Shown here one piece after another: positions 1-11,568 of a stretch of DNA of 64,000 nt (position 1 is the stretch's first letter; the number at the start of each line of letters is the position of its first letter). The notes under the pieces are model-generated. The model was not told the DNA's origin. It made no database searches and saw only the letters and a program-made list of their open reading frames with translations. Position numbers and translations under genes: made by a program. Source of the stretch: Chamaecyparis obtusa (lineage: Eukaryota; Streptophyta; Pinopsida; Cupressales; Cupressaceae); assembly GCA_027943335.1 (NCBI GenBank), contig BSBK01006390.1:2501-66500 (forward strand). Direction: 5' to 3'.

Positions 1-171
1 CTAAAAATTTGCCAAATATGGTAATTTTTGAAATTGTAATAAGTAGTTATTTTTTTTGCATTGTAGAGGCAGAGTAGAGTTGGAGAAGTTTAATGAAGAA
101 TCTAGCATTCTGAAACGTCTGTGTTGTGTATTTTTTTTGAGTTATTGTTTTGAAGGGTTTGGGCTACATCA
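1..171 (+). repeat. 5' LTR of element A (3' part only)
   Basis: Nearly identical to the last ~165 bases of the 3' LTR, ending in the same CTACATCA. The rest lies upstream of the window. The LTR end is fixed by the primer-binding site two bases downstream. Confidence 0.92.
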
Positions 172-173
172 TT

Positions 174-185
174 TGGTATCAGAGC
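174..185 (+). other. Primer-binding site of element A (tRNA-iMet)
   Basis: TGGTATCAGAGC is complementary to the 3' end of plant initiator methionine tRNA, the usual primer for minus-strand synthesis in plant LTR retrotransposons. It starts two bases after the LTR terminus CA. Confidence 0.93.
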
Positions 186-191
186 AGGAAG

Positions 192-432
192 ATGGCTGGG
201 AGAGGAAGAGGAATAGGAAGAGGAGGTGTCATGCTGATGTAAAGATTGATGCTGGATATCTAGAGGTAGATTGAATGACTCAATGAATGAATAAATAATC
301 AAGAAATAGAAAGAGGGAATGAATCTGATGAAGAGGGAAACTGAAGAGGTGCTGATCAAGATGAAGAAATTATAGAAGAAAGGCTAGAAGAAATGGGCTA
401 TGAAGATAGAGTTCTCAGGGCTCTAGAAGGAA
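192..432 (+). pseudogene. gag N-terminus of element A, broken
   Basis: An ATG six bases after the primer site opens a Gly/Arg-rich start (MAGRGRG-like), typical of plant gypsy Gag. The frame meets TAA after 16 codons. Downstream sequence is rich in Glu/Asp codons in other frames, so indels are present. The stretch is cut at 433-437 by insertion of element B, and gag resumes at 6229. Confidence 0.7.
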
Positions 433-437
433 GAAGT
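433..437 (+). repeat. Target-site duplication of element B, left copy
   Basis: GAAGT directly before the LTR start TGATG. The same five bases follow the 3' LTR at 6224-6228. Confidence 0.92.
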
Positions 438-864
438 TGATGTAGGAAGCATCCTGGGTGTAAGAGCAATCTTGCATGACCCAAAAATATTTCTATTTTT
501 ATTTTCAATAAGGGCTATTTTGTGCAGAGCTGCTATTTATGGAAAGTTACTATTTTTGGTCATTTTTGTATGTGCTCAGAATGATCTGATTTCTTTCTTG
601 GAGGTTCATTTTGGTCATATAAGTCTTCCAGTAAAGTTTCATTGTCAGATCAAGTGTATATTGGAAGATATTGAAGATTTTCGATATTGGCAGCAGGGTA
701 CAGAAACTTTGAACTTAGTTTTGAAGGCTTTAGAGGCCCCGGATGAGGTCAAAAATTTGGGTGACGAGCACTTGCACTGGTCAAGCCTGTAGAGCGCTTC
801 GTGGTGTTTCCAAAATGGGGTTATAATAAGCCGATTGGGTCAACTGGTGATGACTTATGGTCTT
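438..864 (+). repeat. 5' LTR of element B, truncated
   Basis: Matches 5378-5802 of the 3' LTR. The match stops after TGACTTATGGTCTT. It is followed by a second copy of ATGGGGTTATAATA, already present at 813-826, and then by gag. The missing part is U3 end, R and U5. Confidence 0.9.
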
Positions 865-903
865 ATGGGGTTATAATAGCCTGTTAGAGAGCTGCAGAGA
901 CAA

Positions 904-1860
904 GTGCGAGCATTGCAAGAAGAGATTCGCAGAGGAATGACTCTTAATGTTAGAGACAAAAGCGAGGATGAAGCCGAAGAAGAATATCAAGCAGGAGAAG
1001 TTGAAATTGTGAACCAGGAGAAGAAAGACTTTTTCGGGCGATTTCCAAGATTGGGAAAAGACCTAAGATTGAGGTTCCTACATTTTCTGGAAATTTTAAC
1101 CCAGAGGAATTGATCGACTGGATCAATGAATGTAAAGAATATTTTGAGTATGAAGATGTTGAGGATCCTGATAGGGTCAAATTTGCGAAGGCTAGACTGA
1201 AAGGTCATGCGAAGATATGGTGGCAAGAGATTCAGTTGGAGCGAAATAGAACGGGAAAGGAGAAAATCACAAGATGGGATCGGATGGTGGATAAATTGAA
1301 GCGACAGTTCATTCTGTTGATTATGAGCTTGACCTACTGAAGAAAATGCAGAGTTTGAAGCAAGCAGGAAGATCTGTTCAGGAGTATACAGAGGAGTTCT
1401 ATCGACTTCTCATCAGAACAGGCCATGCAGAAGCTGATAAGGAGAAAGTTTCCCGATACCTTAATGGGTTAAGGCCAAGCATTCAGGAGAAGTTGAATCT
1501 GGTTCGAATGAACAGTATTGAAGAGGCATACCAGTTTTCCCTAAAAGTAGAGGAAAAGCTGAACAAGAAGTTTGAGAGCATACAAAACGGAAAAGGTCGC
1601 GGTGGACGATCTGGTGGACGGTCATATGGTGGCCAAAATGAAGATCCGAAAAGAAGGATGAGGCCAGTAGTAGTCAGAATCAGCGAGGAAATAATTCCAA
1701 TCACTTCCAAGATCAGAATAATAGAGATCAAAGAGGAAGGGGAAGAGGACAAGGATCTGGAAGAGGTGGCTTCCGTGGAACATGTTTTCACTGTGGAGAA
1801 GAAGGTCATAGGGCATTTGAATGTCCTCAGCGCCAAGGCAGAATAGACAGGAGAAATGAA
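904..1860 (+). pseudogene. gag of element B, frameshifted
   Basis: Retrotransposon Gag, the structural protein of the cytoplasmic particle. The Gag domain spans three frames: acidic N-terminus from ~904, a segment with GHAKIWW near 1200 in a second frame, and the EYTEEFYRL segment from 1346 in a third. A CX2CX4HX4C zinc knuckle (C-F-H-C...H...C) at 1783-1824 is back in the first frame. At least three frameshifts are therefore present, plus an in-frame TAG at 1864. The true start was lost with the 5' deletion. Confidence 0.9.
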
Positions 1861-1932
1861 GGCTAGGCCAGAGTTGCACATGTAGATGAAGATGCCAGAT
1901 CATCAAATTTTGAAGATGCTGAAAGAGGAGAA

Positions 1933-2340
1933 ATGTTGATTAACAGAAGAGTCCTGTTGAGTGGTGAGAATGAACCTGAGCAAAGGAGGAGCTTGTTTCG
2001 CACCAGGTGCGAGTGTGAAGGTAAATGTTGTGATGTGATTATCGATAGTGGAAGCACTGACAATTTGGTGTCAGAAGAGATGGTGACAAAGTTGAAGCTC
2101 AAGAGACAGAAACACCCACATCCATATTGGATTGCCTGGGTACAGGATGACCACAAGGTCATGGTCAATGAACAATGCCTGGTGAAGTTCAAGATTGGCG
2201 GATACCAAGATGAGGTACTGTGTGATATCATATCTATGGATGCATGTCATATGTTGTTGGGTAGACCATGGCAGTTTGACAGATGTGCTGTACATGATGG
2301 TCGTGCGAATACCTATTCCCTGACAAAGGATGGAGTGTGA
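1933..2340 (+). pseudogene. Aspartic protease region of element B
   Basis: Retroviral-type aspartic protease that would cleave the polyprotein. The active-site motif IIDSGSTDNLVS is at 2038-2073 and the second conserved segment HMLLGRPWQFDR follows around 2250. It shares the frame of the zinc knuckle. It is separated from gag by the TAG at 1864 and from pol by the TGA at 2338, after which pol continues in another frame from 2433. Confidence 0.9.
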
Positions 2341-2432
2341 CATAAGCTAAAACCATTGAAGGAGACTGAAGAAAAGGTATGTGGTAATGCAAGGATATAA
2401 CTTTTGTTGATGGAAGAAATTTCCTAGATGGT

Positions 2433-5339
2433 ATGAGGCATGAGCATGTATGTTTTGCTTTAATTCCAAAAGCTGGTAAAGAGGAAGTAGAAGATTTTCC
2501 TGTAGAAGTTGTAGATTTGTTGAATGAGTTTCAGGATATTGTATCTGATAACGTGCCTGATAGATTACCACCAGTCAGGAAGATCAGTCATCAGATGGAC
2601 TTGATCCCACGAGTGAGTTTGCCGAATAAGGCAGCACACAGAATGACACCTGCAGAAAGTGAGGAGTTGAATAGACAAGTACATGAACTGTTACAGAAGG
2701 GGTTGATTCGAGAGAGTCTAAGTCCCTGTGCTGTACCAGCGGTATTAGCACCAAAGAAGAATAGAGAGTGGAGGATGTGTACAGATTCTAGGGCAATAAA
2801 CAAGATCACAATCAAATACAGGTTTCCATTGCCACGAATGGATGATATTATGGACTGTTTGAGTGGAGCTGTGTATTTTTCAAAGATAGATCTGAAAAGT
2901 GGATATCATCAGATTCGGATCAGAGAAGGAGATGAATGGAAGACTGCCTTCAAGACAAAGGAAAGACTGTATGAGTGGTTAGTCATGCCTTTTGGACTAA
3001 CCAATGCACCGAGCACTTTCATGCGGCTCATGAATGAGGTTCTGAAAGAATTTCTGGGTAAGTTTGTCATTGTTTACCTAGATGATATTTTGATCTTTAG
3101 TAAGACATTGGAGGAGCATATGATGCATATTCATATGGTATTTGAGAAGCTAAGAGAAGAGAAATTATTGATTAATTTGAAGAAGTGCAGTTTTGTGAAG
3201 AAAGAGTTAGTGTATTTGGGATTTGTAGTTTCAGTAGAAGGTCTAAAAATGGACCCAAAGAAGGTACAGGCTATCCTTGAATGGCCTACTCCAAGGAGTG
3301 CTACTGAGGTAAGATCTTTTCATGGTTTGGCTAGCTTTTACAGAAAGTTTATCAAAAATTTTAGCAGTATTTGTGGTCCCTTGACTGAAACAATGAGAGG
3401 GGATAGAAAAGAGTTTAAGTGGACTAATGGGGCAGAAAAGAGTTTTCAATTGTTGAAACAAAAAGTTACAGAAAAACCCGTTTTAGCACTTCCAGATTTT
3501 AATAAGGTGTTTCAAGTAGATTGTGATGCTAGTGGTACTGCAATAGGAGCTGTTATGAGCCAAGAAGGTAAACCTGTTGCTTATTTCAGTGAGAAGTTAA
3601 ATGATGCCAAGAGGAAATATTCTGTTTATGATCAGGAATTTTATGCTATAGTTCAGGCATTAAAGAAGTGGAGACATTATCTGCTTCCTAAGGAGTTTGT
3701 TTTGTATACTGATCATCAAGCTTTGCAATATTTGAATAGTCAAGGAAAGTTGAATCAGAGGCATTTGAAATGGGTTGAGTTTTTGCAGAGTTATACATTT
3801 GTTTTGAAACACAGGAGTGGAAAGTCTAATAGGGTTGCAGATGCTCTTAGCAGAAGGCAACTATTGCTGACAGAAATGCAGATTGAAGTGGTTGGGTTCA
3901 AGGAACTCAAGAATTTGTATCCAGAGGATCCTGATTTTGGTGAAGCTTGGAAAGCTTGTACAGAACCTGTTACTCTAGACAGGATGAAATGGTTGGATTT
4001 CATCATCCAGGATGATATGCTATTCAGAGGGAGTCAGTTGTGCATTCCACGAAGTTCTATGAGGGAGAATCTCATCAAGGAGAAGCATAGTGGAGGATTG
4101 GCTGGACATTTTGGTCGTGATAAAACCCTTGGTTTGGTTAGTGAGAATTATTATTGGCCACAGTTGCAGCAAGATGTGAAGAAGTTTGTACAAAGTTGCA
4201 GAGTATGTCAGATGGCGAAAGGAGTGAAGCAGAATATAGGATTGTATTGGCCATTACCCGTACCAGAGAAGCCTTGGGAGGATATCAACATGGACTTTGT
4301 TCTTAGTTTACCGAGGACTCAGCAGGGACATGATTCAATTTTTTTAGTGGTTGACAGATTTTCAAAGATGACACATTTCATTCGCTGCAAGAAGACTAAT
4401 GATGCTATTCATGTAGCAGAATTGTTTTTCAGAGAAGTAGTGAGACTTCATGGTTTGCCAAAGACCATAGTTTCAAATCGGGACACTAAGTTTGTTGGAT
4501 ATTTCTGGCGTACGTTGTGGAAGAAGTTGAAGACAGATTTGAAGTTTAGTTCATCACATCACCCACAGACTGATGGATAGACAGAGGCGGTGAATAGGAG
4601 TTTGGGAAATTTGCTGAGATGTTTGGTTGGAGATAAGCCAACAGGATGGGATTTGATTTTACCACAAGCGGAATTTGCATACAATAATTTTGTCAACAGG
4701 AGCACTGGTAAATCACCATTCCAGATTGTATATGGAAGTAGTCCAAGAAATGCATCTGAATTGAGGAAGATAGATAAAGGAGAAATAAGTAGTGCTGAAG
4801 CTGAGGATTTTGCAGAACACTTGAAAAACATCCATGGGGAGGTGAGGAAGCATATTACCAAGATGAACGCACAGTATAAGGCTAAGGAAGATGAGAAAAG
4901 GAGGTATAAGGAATTTCATGTTGGTGACAAAGTCATGGTTCATTTGCGGAAGGAGCGATTTCCAGTTGGTACATATAACAAGCTGAAAATGAAGAAGTTT
5001 GGACCATGTAGGATACTGAAGAAACATGATTTAGAAAATGCATATGAGGTAGAATTGCCTACTGAGCTAAATATTTCACCATTGTTTAACATTTCAGATC
5101 TAACAGAGTATCATGAAGGAGGTGTTGAAGATGAGATCATAGCAGCACAGTGGAGTATTCCAGCAACTAGTTCAGACACTAAGGAGATCGAAGATATACT
5201 GGATAGTCGTGTTGGCAGAAGCACAAGGAACATGACATATGAAGAATATCTGGTCAAGTGGAAAGGATGACCTGTTGAAGATTCATCATGGCTGACAGAG
5301 GAGGAGGTTAGCCGTCTTGGTTTTCCTCTGCACACCTGA
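2433..5339 (+). pseudogene. pol of element B: RT, RNase H, integrase, chromodomain
   Basis: The first open segment, 715 residues, holds reverse transcriptase (FSKIDLKSGYHQ near residue 149, catalytic YLDD at residues 215-218), RNase H (DCDASG near 361, YTDHQAL, ADALSRR), the integrase HHCC zinc finger (about 551-592) and the first two integrase catalytic Asp (in MDFVL and NRDTKF). A TAG at 4578 interrupts just before the catalytic Glu. The same frame then runs on through the integrase C-terminus and a chromodomain (EEYLVKWKG, 5180-5339), broken by TGA at 5268. These two nonsense codons are the only lesions seen in pol. The chromodomain is expected to bind modified histone H3 and steer integration to heterochromatin. 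Confidence 0.95.
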
Positions 5340-5377
5340 GTCGTGACAGGGTCACTTCTCAAATTACCCCGCGTGTC

Positions 5378-6223
5378 TGATGCAGGAGCATCCTGGGTGT
5401 AAGAGCAATCTTGCATCACCCAAAAATATTTCTATTTTTATTTTCAATAAGGGCTATTTTGTGCAGAGCTGCTATTTATGGAAAGTTACTATTTTTGGTC
5501 ATTTTCGTATGTGCTCAGAATGATCTGATTTCTTTCTTGGAGGTTCATTTTGGTCATATAAGTCTGCCAGTAAAGTTTCATTGTCAGATCAAGTGTATAT
5601 TGGAAGATATTGAAGATTTTTGGTATTGGCAGCAGGGTACAGAAACTTTGAACTTAGTTTTGAAGGCTTTAGAGGCCCCGGATGAGGTCAAAAATTTGGG
5701 TGACGAGCGCTTGCGCCGGTCAAGCCTGTAGAGCACTTCGTGGCATTTTTGAAATGGGGTTATAATAGCCGATCGGGTCAACTGGTGATGACTTATGGTC
5801 TTCAGAAGTTGGGCCACCTGAAATGGCAGAAAATAATTTTCTTCAAAATTTCTGTTCGGGTTTCAAAGGTTATCTTGAGCCGACTATGATGTAATGAAAT
5901 GTAAAATAAAATAATTCAAAGTTTGGTCGGCCTTATTGGCTAAAATTTTGGAACCTTCCCAGGCGGTGGGGAATTGCCTATATAAGGAAGGCTGTATTAT
6001 TGTCTTAGGTAGTTCAGAATAGTTCTGGGTAATAGTTCGAGGCTTTGTCCTACAGAATATTGTAAGGGAATGCCCATGTGGCTTGCATGTTGTAATTTTG
6101 AAAATTTGTAATTCCACATTTGTGGAGATAATAAGAAGCCAATTTTCTGTTCTTGCATATTATTGTTGTTGTTTCTCTATGTCTGTTATGTGTTTGTGGT
6201 ATTAAGGGGAGCACCCTTCATCA
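5378..6223 (+). repeat. 3' LTR of element B, full length (846 bp)
   Basis: Starts TGATGCAGGAGCATC and ends CACCCTTCATCA, followed by the TSD GAAGT. It carries a TATA box at 5979-5987 and a transcribed part ending near 6200. Relatives are the solo LTR at 51773-52571 and the LTR starting at 63468. Confidence 0.94.
5979..5987 (+). promoter_or_regulatory. TATA box in 3' LTR of element B
   Basis: TATATAAGG about 600 bases into the LTR, in the position expected for the U3 promoter. The matching part of the 5' LTR has been deleted. Confidence 0.65.
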
Positions 6224-6228
6224 GAAGT
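6224..6228 (+). repeat. Target-site duplication of element B, right copy
   Basis: GAAGT immediately after the 3' LTR end, identical to 433-437. Confidence 0.92.
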
Positions 6229-7000
6229 GAAGCAATAAAAATTGATGTTTCAGACTATGCTGGTAGTCTTAAGCCATAAGAACTAATAGATTGGCTAAAC
6301 AAGATGGGGAAATTTTTTGAATGGAAGCCTATGACATAAGAAAAGAAGATGAAGTTTGCATGCACAAAATTAAAAGGGCATGCAATGATATGGTGGGATC
6401 ACCTCCAAAAGGAATGAACTAGAAATGGAAAGGAAAAGATTAAGACATGGAGCAAGATGGAGAAAAAGCTTAAAGAAAAATTCTTACCCATGGATTATTC
6501 ACAAACCCTCTTTCGCAGGTTCCAAAATTTGAAGCAAAACTTGTCTTCAGTGGAAGACTATACAAATGAATTCTACAAGCTATCCATGCGCATAGAGAAT
6601 TAATAAAATAATGAGCAGATGGATGCTAGATATATGAATGGCCTAAAATTCTCCATCCAAGATGATTTGAGCATGTATTATGTTAACAGTATGGAGGAAG
6701 CCTATCAATTAGCTCTAAATGCTAAAGAAAAGCATAATAGGCTATATATCCAGAGAAATAGAGGTGGTCGAAGGGGTACCTCAACTCCATTTCAGGGAGG
6801 TTCTAATAATGGTTGGGGAGAGTCTTTTCAAGGATTTGAAAAAAAATATAGACACTAGGCAAGATCCTCCAAATCAAGAAAGAGGAAGGGGGTTTCAGAG
6901 AGGTTGAGGCTACAGAAGCAGAAGAGGCTGGGAAAACCAGAGAAGGCCTATCACTTGTTTTAGGTGTGGAGAAGGACACATGGCATTTGAGTGTTCCAAT
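6229..7000 (+). pseudogene. gag of element A, main part
   Basis: Gag resumes right after element B. The Gag domain (KGHAMIWWDHL near 6385, YTNEFYKLSM near 6565) is in frame 1 with five or more in-frame stops. A shift inside the A-run at 6838-6847 moves it to frame 2. The zinc knuckle at 6956-6994 reads C-x2-C-x3-H-x4-C, one residue shorter than the canonical CX2CX4HX4C, so its fold is doubtful. From this point to the element end the reading frame does not change again. Confidence 0.9.
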
Positions 7001-10000
7001 TTTAACATGCAAGATAGAAATCAAGGAGGGTCATCCAGAGTGAGCCTAGCCTAGGCTGACAATGAAGGATCTAAACAAGAAGTGTCTCCAGATATTGGAG
7101 AAAGTCTCATGATGAGGAGGGCAATGATTATTCTAGCCAAGGGGGATATAGGGGAGAAATGCATTGATGATTCCTAGCTTAGAACCAACATATTCTTAAC
7201 AAGGTGTACCTCGGGAGGAAAGGTATGTCAAGTTATTGTTGATGGAGGCAGTTGTGAGAATATGGTTTCTAAAGAAATGGTGGAGAAACTAAATCTCCAG
7301 TATGAAAAGCACCCTCGTCCTTATCAGATTGCATGGTTCAAAAAGGGAAATGAAGTCACAGTAGATAAGAGGTGTCTTGTTAAATTTTCCATAGGAAAGG
7401 TCTACAAGGATGAGCTATGGTGTGATGTGATTCTGATGGAATCATGCCATGTCCTCTTGGGTCATCCTTGGCAGTATGATAGAAAGGTTATTCATAATGG
7501 GGAAAAGAATACTTACACCTTCTGGAAGGATGAATCTAAGGTAATCTTGTTACCTCTGAGGGGTGATGGAAAAGCTGAAAGTATGCTATTTGAATTGGAA
7601 CTTTTCAAGGAGATGAAAGTAACAGGGTGTTGTTATGCATTGGTAGTGCAAAAGGGGAAAGAGGAAGACTTGACTATACCACTAGAACCAGCTGCGGTGT
7701 TGGAAGAATATTCAGATGTTATTCTAGATGAGATACTTGATGGACTTCCCCCAAAATGAGATACCCAACATCATATTGATCTTATTCTAGGAGCAAGTCT
7801 TCCCAATCAAGCAACATATAGAATGAGTCCGACACATCACACAGAACTAGACAAGTAGGTGACTGAGCTCATACAAAAAGGTTTAGTATAGGAAAGCATG
7901 AGCCCCTATGTTGTCCCAACGTTATTAACCCCAAAGAAAGATGGAACATGGAGGATGTGCATAGATAGTCAAGCCATCAATAGGATAACCATCAGGTATC
8001 ATTTTCCTATCCCTCATTTGGATGACATGACGGATGTTCTTGCTGGAGCAAAGTATTTCTCTAAGATTGATTTGCAAAGTGGGTACCACCAAATCCACAT
8101 CTAAGAGGGGGATGAGTGGAAAACTAATTTCAAAACTAGGGATGGTTTGTATGATTGGAATGTCATGCCTTTTGGTTTATCAAATACACCTAGTACTTAT
8201 ATGAGACTCATGAACATTGTGTTGCGTTCCTACACTGGTAAGTTTGTAGTAGTTTATTTTGATGATATATTGATTTTTAGTAAGGGAAGGGAAGAATATT
8301 TGCAACACTTAAGGATCATATTGGGGGTATTGAGAAGAGAGAAAATCTATGCTAATTTGAACAAGTGTAGGTTCATAGAAGAAAAATTGGTTTTTCTAGG
8401 GTTTGTCATTTCTACACATGGTGTCAAGATGGATCCAGAGAAAGTTCAAGCCATTCTTGAATGGCGTAGTCCACGTAGTATCACCGAGGTGAGAAGTTTT
8501 CATGGCTTGGCTACTTTCTATAGAAAGTTCATTCATAATTTCAGCAGCATTGTAGCACCTATGATAGACTGCACTAAGGGTCGGGAGTTTTCATGGACCA
8601 AAGAGGCTGAAGAGAGTTTCCAATACTTAAAGAAGAAGGTCATTGAAGCTCCAATACTAGCCCTACCAGATTTTGATAAAGTGTTTGAAGTGGACTATGA
8701 TGCCTCACATGTGGGAATTGGTGTTGTACTCAGTCAAGAAGGTAGGCCCATTGCCTTTTTTAGTGAAAAATTGAATGATTTGCAAAATAAATATTCTACA
8801 TATGATATAGAATTCCATGCAATTGTGCAAGCTTTAAGACACTGGAAGCATTATCTCATAGCCAAATAATTTGTGTTGTTTACAAACCATATTTCTCTAA
8901 AATACTTGAACACACAAAAGGAATTGAACACTAGACATGCAAAATAGGTCTCTTTCCTATAGGGGTTTACTTTTGTCCTGAAGCATAAATCAGGGAAACG
9001 GAATCAAGTTGCAGATGCCTTGAGCAGGCAAGTTGTTCTTCTGACCATCATGGAAACATAAGTGGTTGGCTTTGATGCAATCAAAGACTTGTATGAATTT
9101 GATAGTGACTTTTGGGAAGTTGTTGATCGGTTGAAGAATCTAGTACCTGGGCACACAGACACTATTCAAGGTGAGTATCTTATGCAAGATGGTTATTTAA
9201 TCAAGGGGAAGTAGTTGTGTGTTCCTGTAGGCTCAATGCAGGAAAATATTATTAGAGAATTTCATAGCAGTGATATGGCTGGGCATTTTGGGAAGGATGA
9301 AACAATAGCTTTGGTAGCAGATAAGTACTACTGGCCAAAGATGAAGCGAGATATCACCAGGTTTGTGGAAAGGTGTCAAATTTGTCAAGTAGCCAAAGGG
9401 CACTCCTAGAACACCAGATTGTACATGCCATTACCAGTACTAGTAGAACCATGGACAAACTTGAGTATGGATTTTGTATTGGGACTGCCACATACACAAT
9501 GTGGTAATGACTCTATCTTTGTAGTTGTAGACAGATTCTCAAAAATGACTCATTTCATTGCTTGTAAGAAAACTAGTGATGCCACTAGGGTGGCCAAGTT
9601 ATTCTTTTCTAAAATAGTTACATTGCATGGGGTTCCAAAAATGATCACCTCTGATCGAGATACTAAGTTCTTGAGTCATTTCTGGAGGACCTTATGGAAG
9701 AAGATGGGGACAAAGTTACAGTTCAGTAGTGCTTATCATCCATAAACTTATGGACAAATAGAAGTTGTCAATCATAGTTTGGGTAATTTGTTGTGATGTA
9801 TTGCTGGAGAGAAGCCCAAATAATGGGATTTGGCATTACCCCAAGTAGAATTTTCTTATAATAGCTCAGTGAATAGGTCAACTGGTAAGTCACCATTTCA
9901 AGTTATTTATGGTCGTAATCCTTAGGGTGTTCTCGATTTGGTGCAACTTCCCTTGGGTGACAGAGTCAGTGATGATGGAGAAGTCTTTGTAGGGTAGCTC

Positions 10001-10558
10001 TACAAGTTGTAGGAAGATGTGAGACAAAAGTTACAGGACAACAATGAGCCATACAAAGCTTCTACAAATGCTACTAAAAGGTATCAGGGTTTTAGTGCAG
10101 GTGATCTAGTGATGGTTTATCTAAGAAAGGAGAGATTTCCTACTGGGACTTATCATAAATTGAAATATAAGAAAATTGGTTCCTGCAAGATTTTGAAGAA
10201 GACTAATGATAATGCCTATGAGGTAGAGCTCCCCAGTGGTCTTGATATATCTCCTGTGTTTAATATTTCTAATTTATATAATTTCCATGGTGATGATACC
10301 TCTGTTGAAAATGAGGATGAGGTAGACTGGACACATACTATCCCTATCAAGAAAAGGGAAAATGTTGCATAGAATCTAGACAAGAAGACTGTTCACACTC
10401 GCTAGGGTGACTACAATACATATCTTGTGCAGTGGGAAGGGTTGGCACTGACAAATGGCACCTAGATTACAGAATGGGATTTGTAGAAGCTAGATGAACC
10501 TAAATGGAAGAAGTTTGAGAATTGGAACTTGTAGCAGCTGCATTCTTTTCAAGAAGAG
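7001..10558 (+). pseudogene. pro-pol of element A with many stops in one frame
   Basis: Protease with DGGSCEN active site at 7241-7261. Reverse transcriptase ~7770-8560 has catalytic YFDD at 8255-8266 (Phe where Leu, Val or Ile is usual). RNase H is at ~8660-9040. Integrase runs from ~9240 with HHCC finger, MDFVL and SDRDTKF. The integrase C-terminus (10019-10300) is followed by a chromodomain remnant (YLVQWEG at ~10420). All parts stay in a single frame, but about twenty nonsense codons interrupt it (for example 7757, 8102, 8867, 9407, 9743, 10370). Nearly all are one C-to-T or G-to-A change from the family codon. The product cannot be made. Confidence 0.93.
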
Positions 10559-10563
10559 GAGAA
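10551..10563 (+). other. Polypurine tract of element A
   Basis: AAGAAGAGGAGAA directly before the 3' LTR start TGATGTAGG. This is the usual primer for plus-strand synthesis. Confidence 0.88.
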
Positions 10564-11142
10564 TGATGTAGGAGCATCCGAGGATCAAGGCTGCTGACTC
10601 AGATGTGGGTTTTGGTCAAGATTTACTTCTGAGGGTCATAACTTTTGACTTGGATGTGGGTTTTGGCTGAAATTTTACAGGAAATTGTGTGAGAAGGAGA
10701 TATTTGGATTATTGATGGAGCTAAGCTTGATTGGTCACCATTTCTACATTTTTTTGGGAGCTTGAAATATCATCTTGGCCTCCAAAATTAGATTTTTGTG
10801 TTTTTTTTCTAGTTTTTAGAAAGTTGTTTTTGTAATAAATCCAAAATCATATTCTTGATCTCATAGATTAGTTGGCAATTCATCTTGCCTTAGTTGGGGG
10901 CTTTTCTTGGGAAAAATCAGGATTCGTAGGATGGGTTTTGAATATTACTAAAAATAGAAAAATCTATTTTTCCCAAAAATCTTCCAAATATGGTAATTTT
11001 CAAAATTGTAATAAGTAGTTATTTTCTTGCATTGTAGAGGCAGAGTAGAGTTGGAGAAGTTTAATGAAGAATTTGGCATTCTGAAACGTATGTGTTGTGT
11101 ATTTTTTCTGACTTATTATTTTGAAGGGTTTGGGCTACATCA
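10564..11142 (+). repeat. 3' LTR of element A (579 bp)
   Basis: Starts TGATGTAGGAGCATC and ends GGGCTACATCA; its last ~165 bases match 1-171. The first bases resemble the B-family LTR start, but the bodies differ. ACAAT at 11143-11147 is the presumed TSD. Confidence 0.92.
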
Positions 11143-11250
11143 ACAATTCTATCCTCAAGTCCTAAGGTGGATTGCCTCCATCGATGATTCTATCCATTTG
11201 ATATATTGAGTATTGGCCTATCAGAATGTCAACACATGACATTCATCTAA

Positions 11251-11525
11251 GTACTCAAGAGTTCATAAAGATATCATCTCATGACATCGAGAGCATTGGC
11301 GTGCAAAATATCAACTCTCAAGATATTCACCAAGTGCTTAGAGTAATGTCCTACCAACATCAATTCTCATGATGTCCACCAAGTACTCAAGAGTTCATTA
11401 AGATATCATCTCATGATGTTGAGAGAATTAGCTTGTAGAATATCAAGTCTCATGATATTCACCAAGTGATCATATTAATGGCCTGCAAAATATCAAGTCT
11501 CATGATATCCACCAAGTACTCAACA
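11251..11525 (+). repeat. Degenerate tandem repeat, ~132 bp higher-order unit
   Basis: A module beginning CAAGAGTTCATWAAGATATC recurs at ~11251 and ~11383. A short submodule (AATATCAAGTCTCATGATAT followed by CACCAAGT) occurs about four times. Confidence 0.7.
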
Positions 11526-11568
11526 AATTTTTAGAGGTAATGTGCACTTACCATAAGAACTTTCACAT

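Larger units (their letters stand above)
438..6223 (+). mobile_element. Element B: Ty3/gypsy chromovirus nested in element A
   Basis: LTR retrotransposon with TGATG...CATCA termini and a perfect 5 bp duplication (GAAGT). It lies in the gag of element A, so it is younger. Its pol is correspondingly better kept: two stops, against about twenty in A. The 5' LTR is truncated at ~864. With it went the rest of the LTR (about 420 bp, judged from the 3' copy), the primer site and the start of gag, so it cannot prime its own replication. By eye the shared 427 bp of the two LTRs differ at about 4 % of positions. No clear purine tract precedes the 3' LTR. Confidence 0.95.
1..11142 (+). mobile_element. 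Element A: Ty3/gypsy chromovirus, 5' end outside window
   Basis: A decayed LTR retrotransposon. Visible in order: the end of the 5' LTR, a tRNA-iMet primer site, a gag start, the rest of gag, protease, reverse transcriptase, RNase H, integrase, a chromodomain remnant, a polypurine tract and the 3' LTR. The first 171 bases match 10978-11142, which pairs the LTRs. The chromodomain tail and domain order (PR-RT-RH-IN) place it in Ty3/gypsy chromoviruses. Element B sits inside its gag. The 3' LTR is followed by ACAAT, the presumed target-site duplication; its partner lies left of the window. More than 15 in-frame stops show it is long dead. Confidence 0.93.

Noticed and set aside
2433..4580. 715-codon frame as a host reverse-transcriptase gene
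   Set aside because: Bounded by LTRs with a TSD and ending at an internal stop in integrase; plainly a retrotransposon pol.
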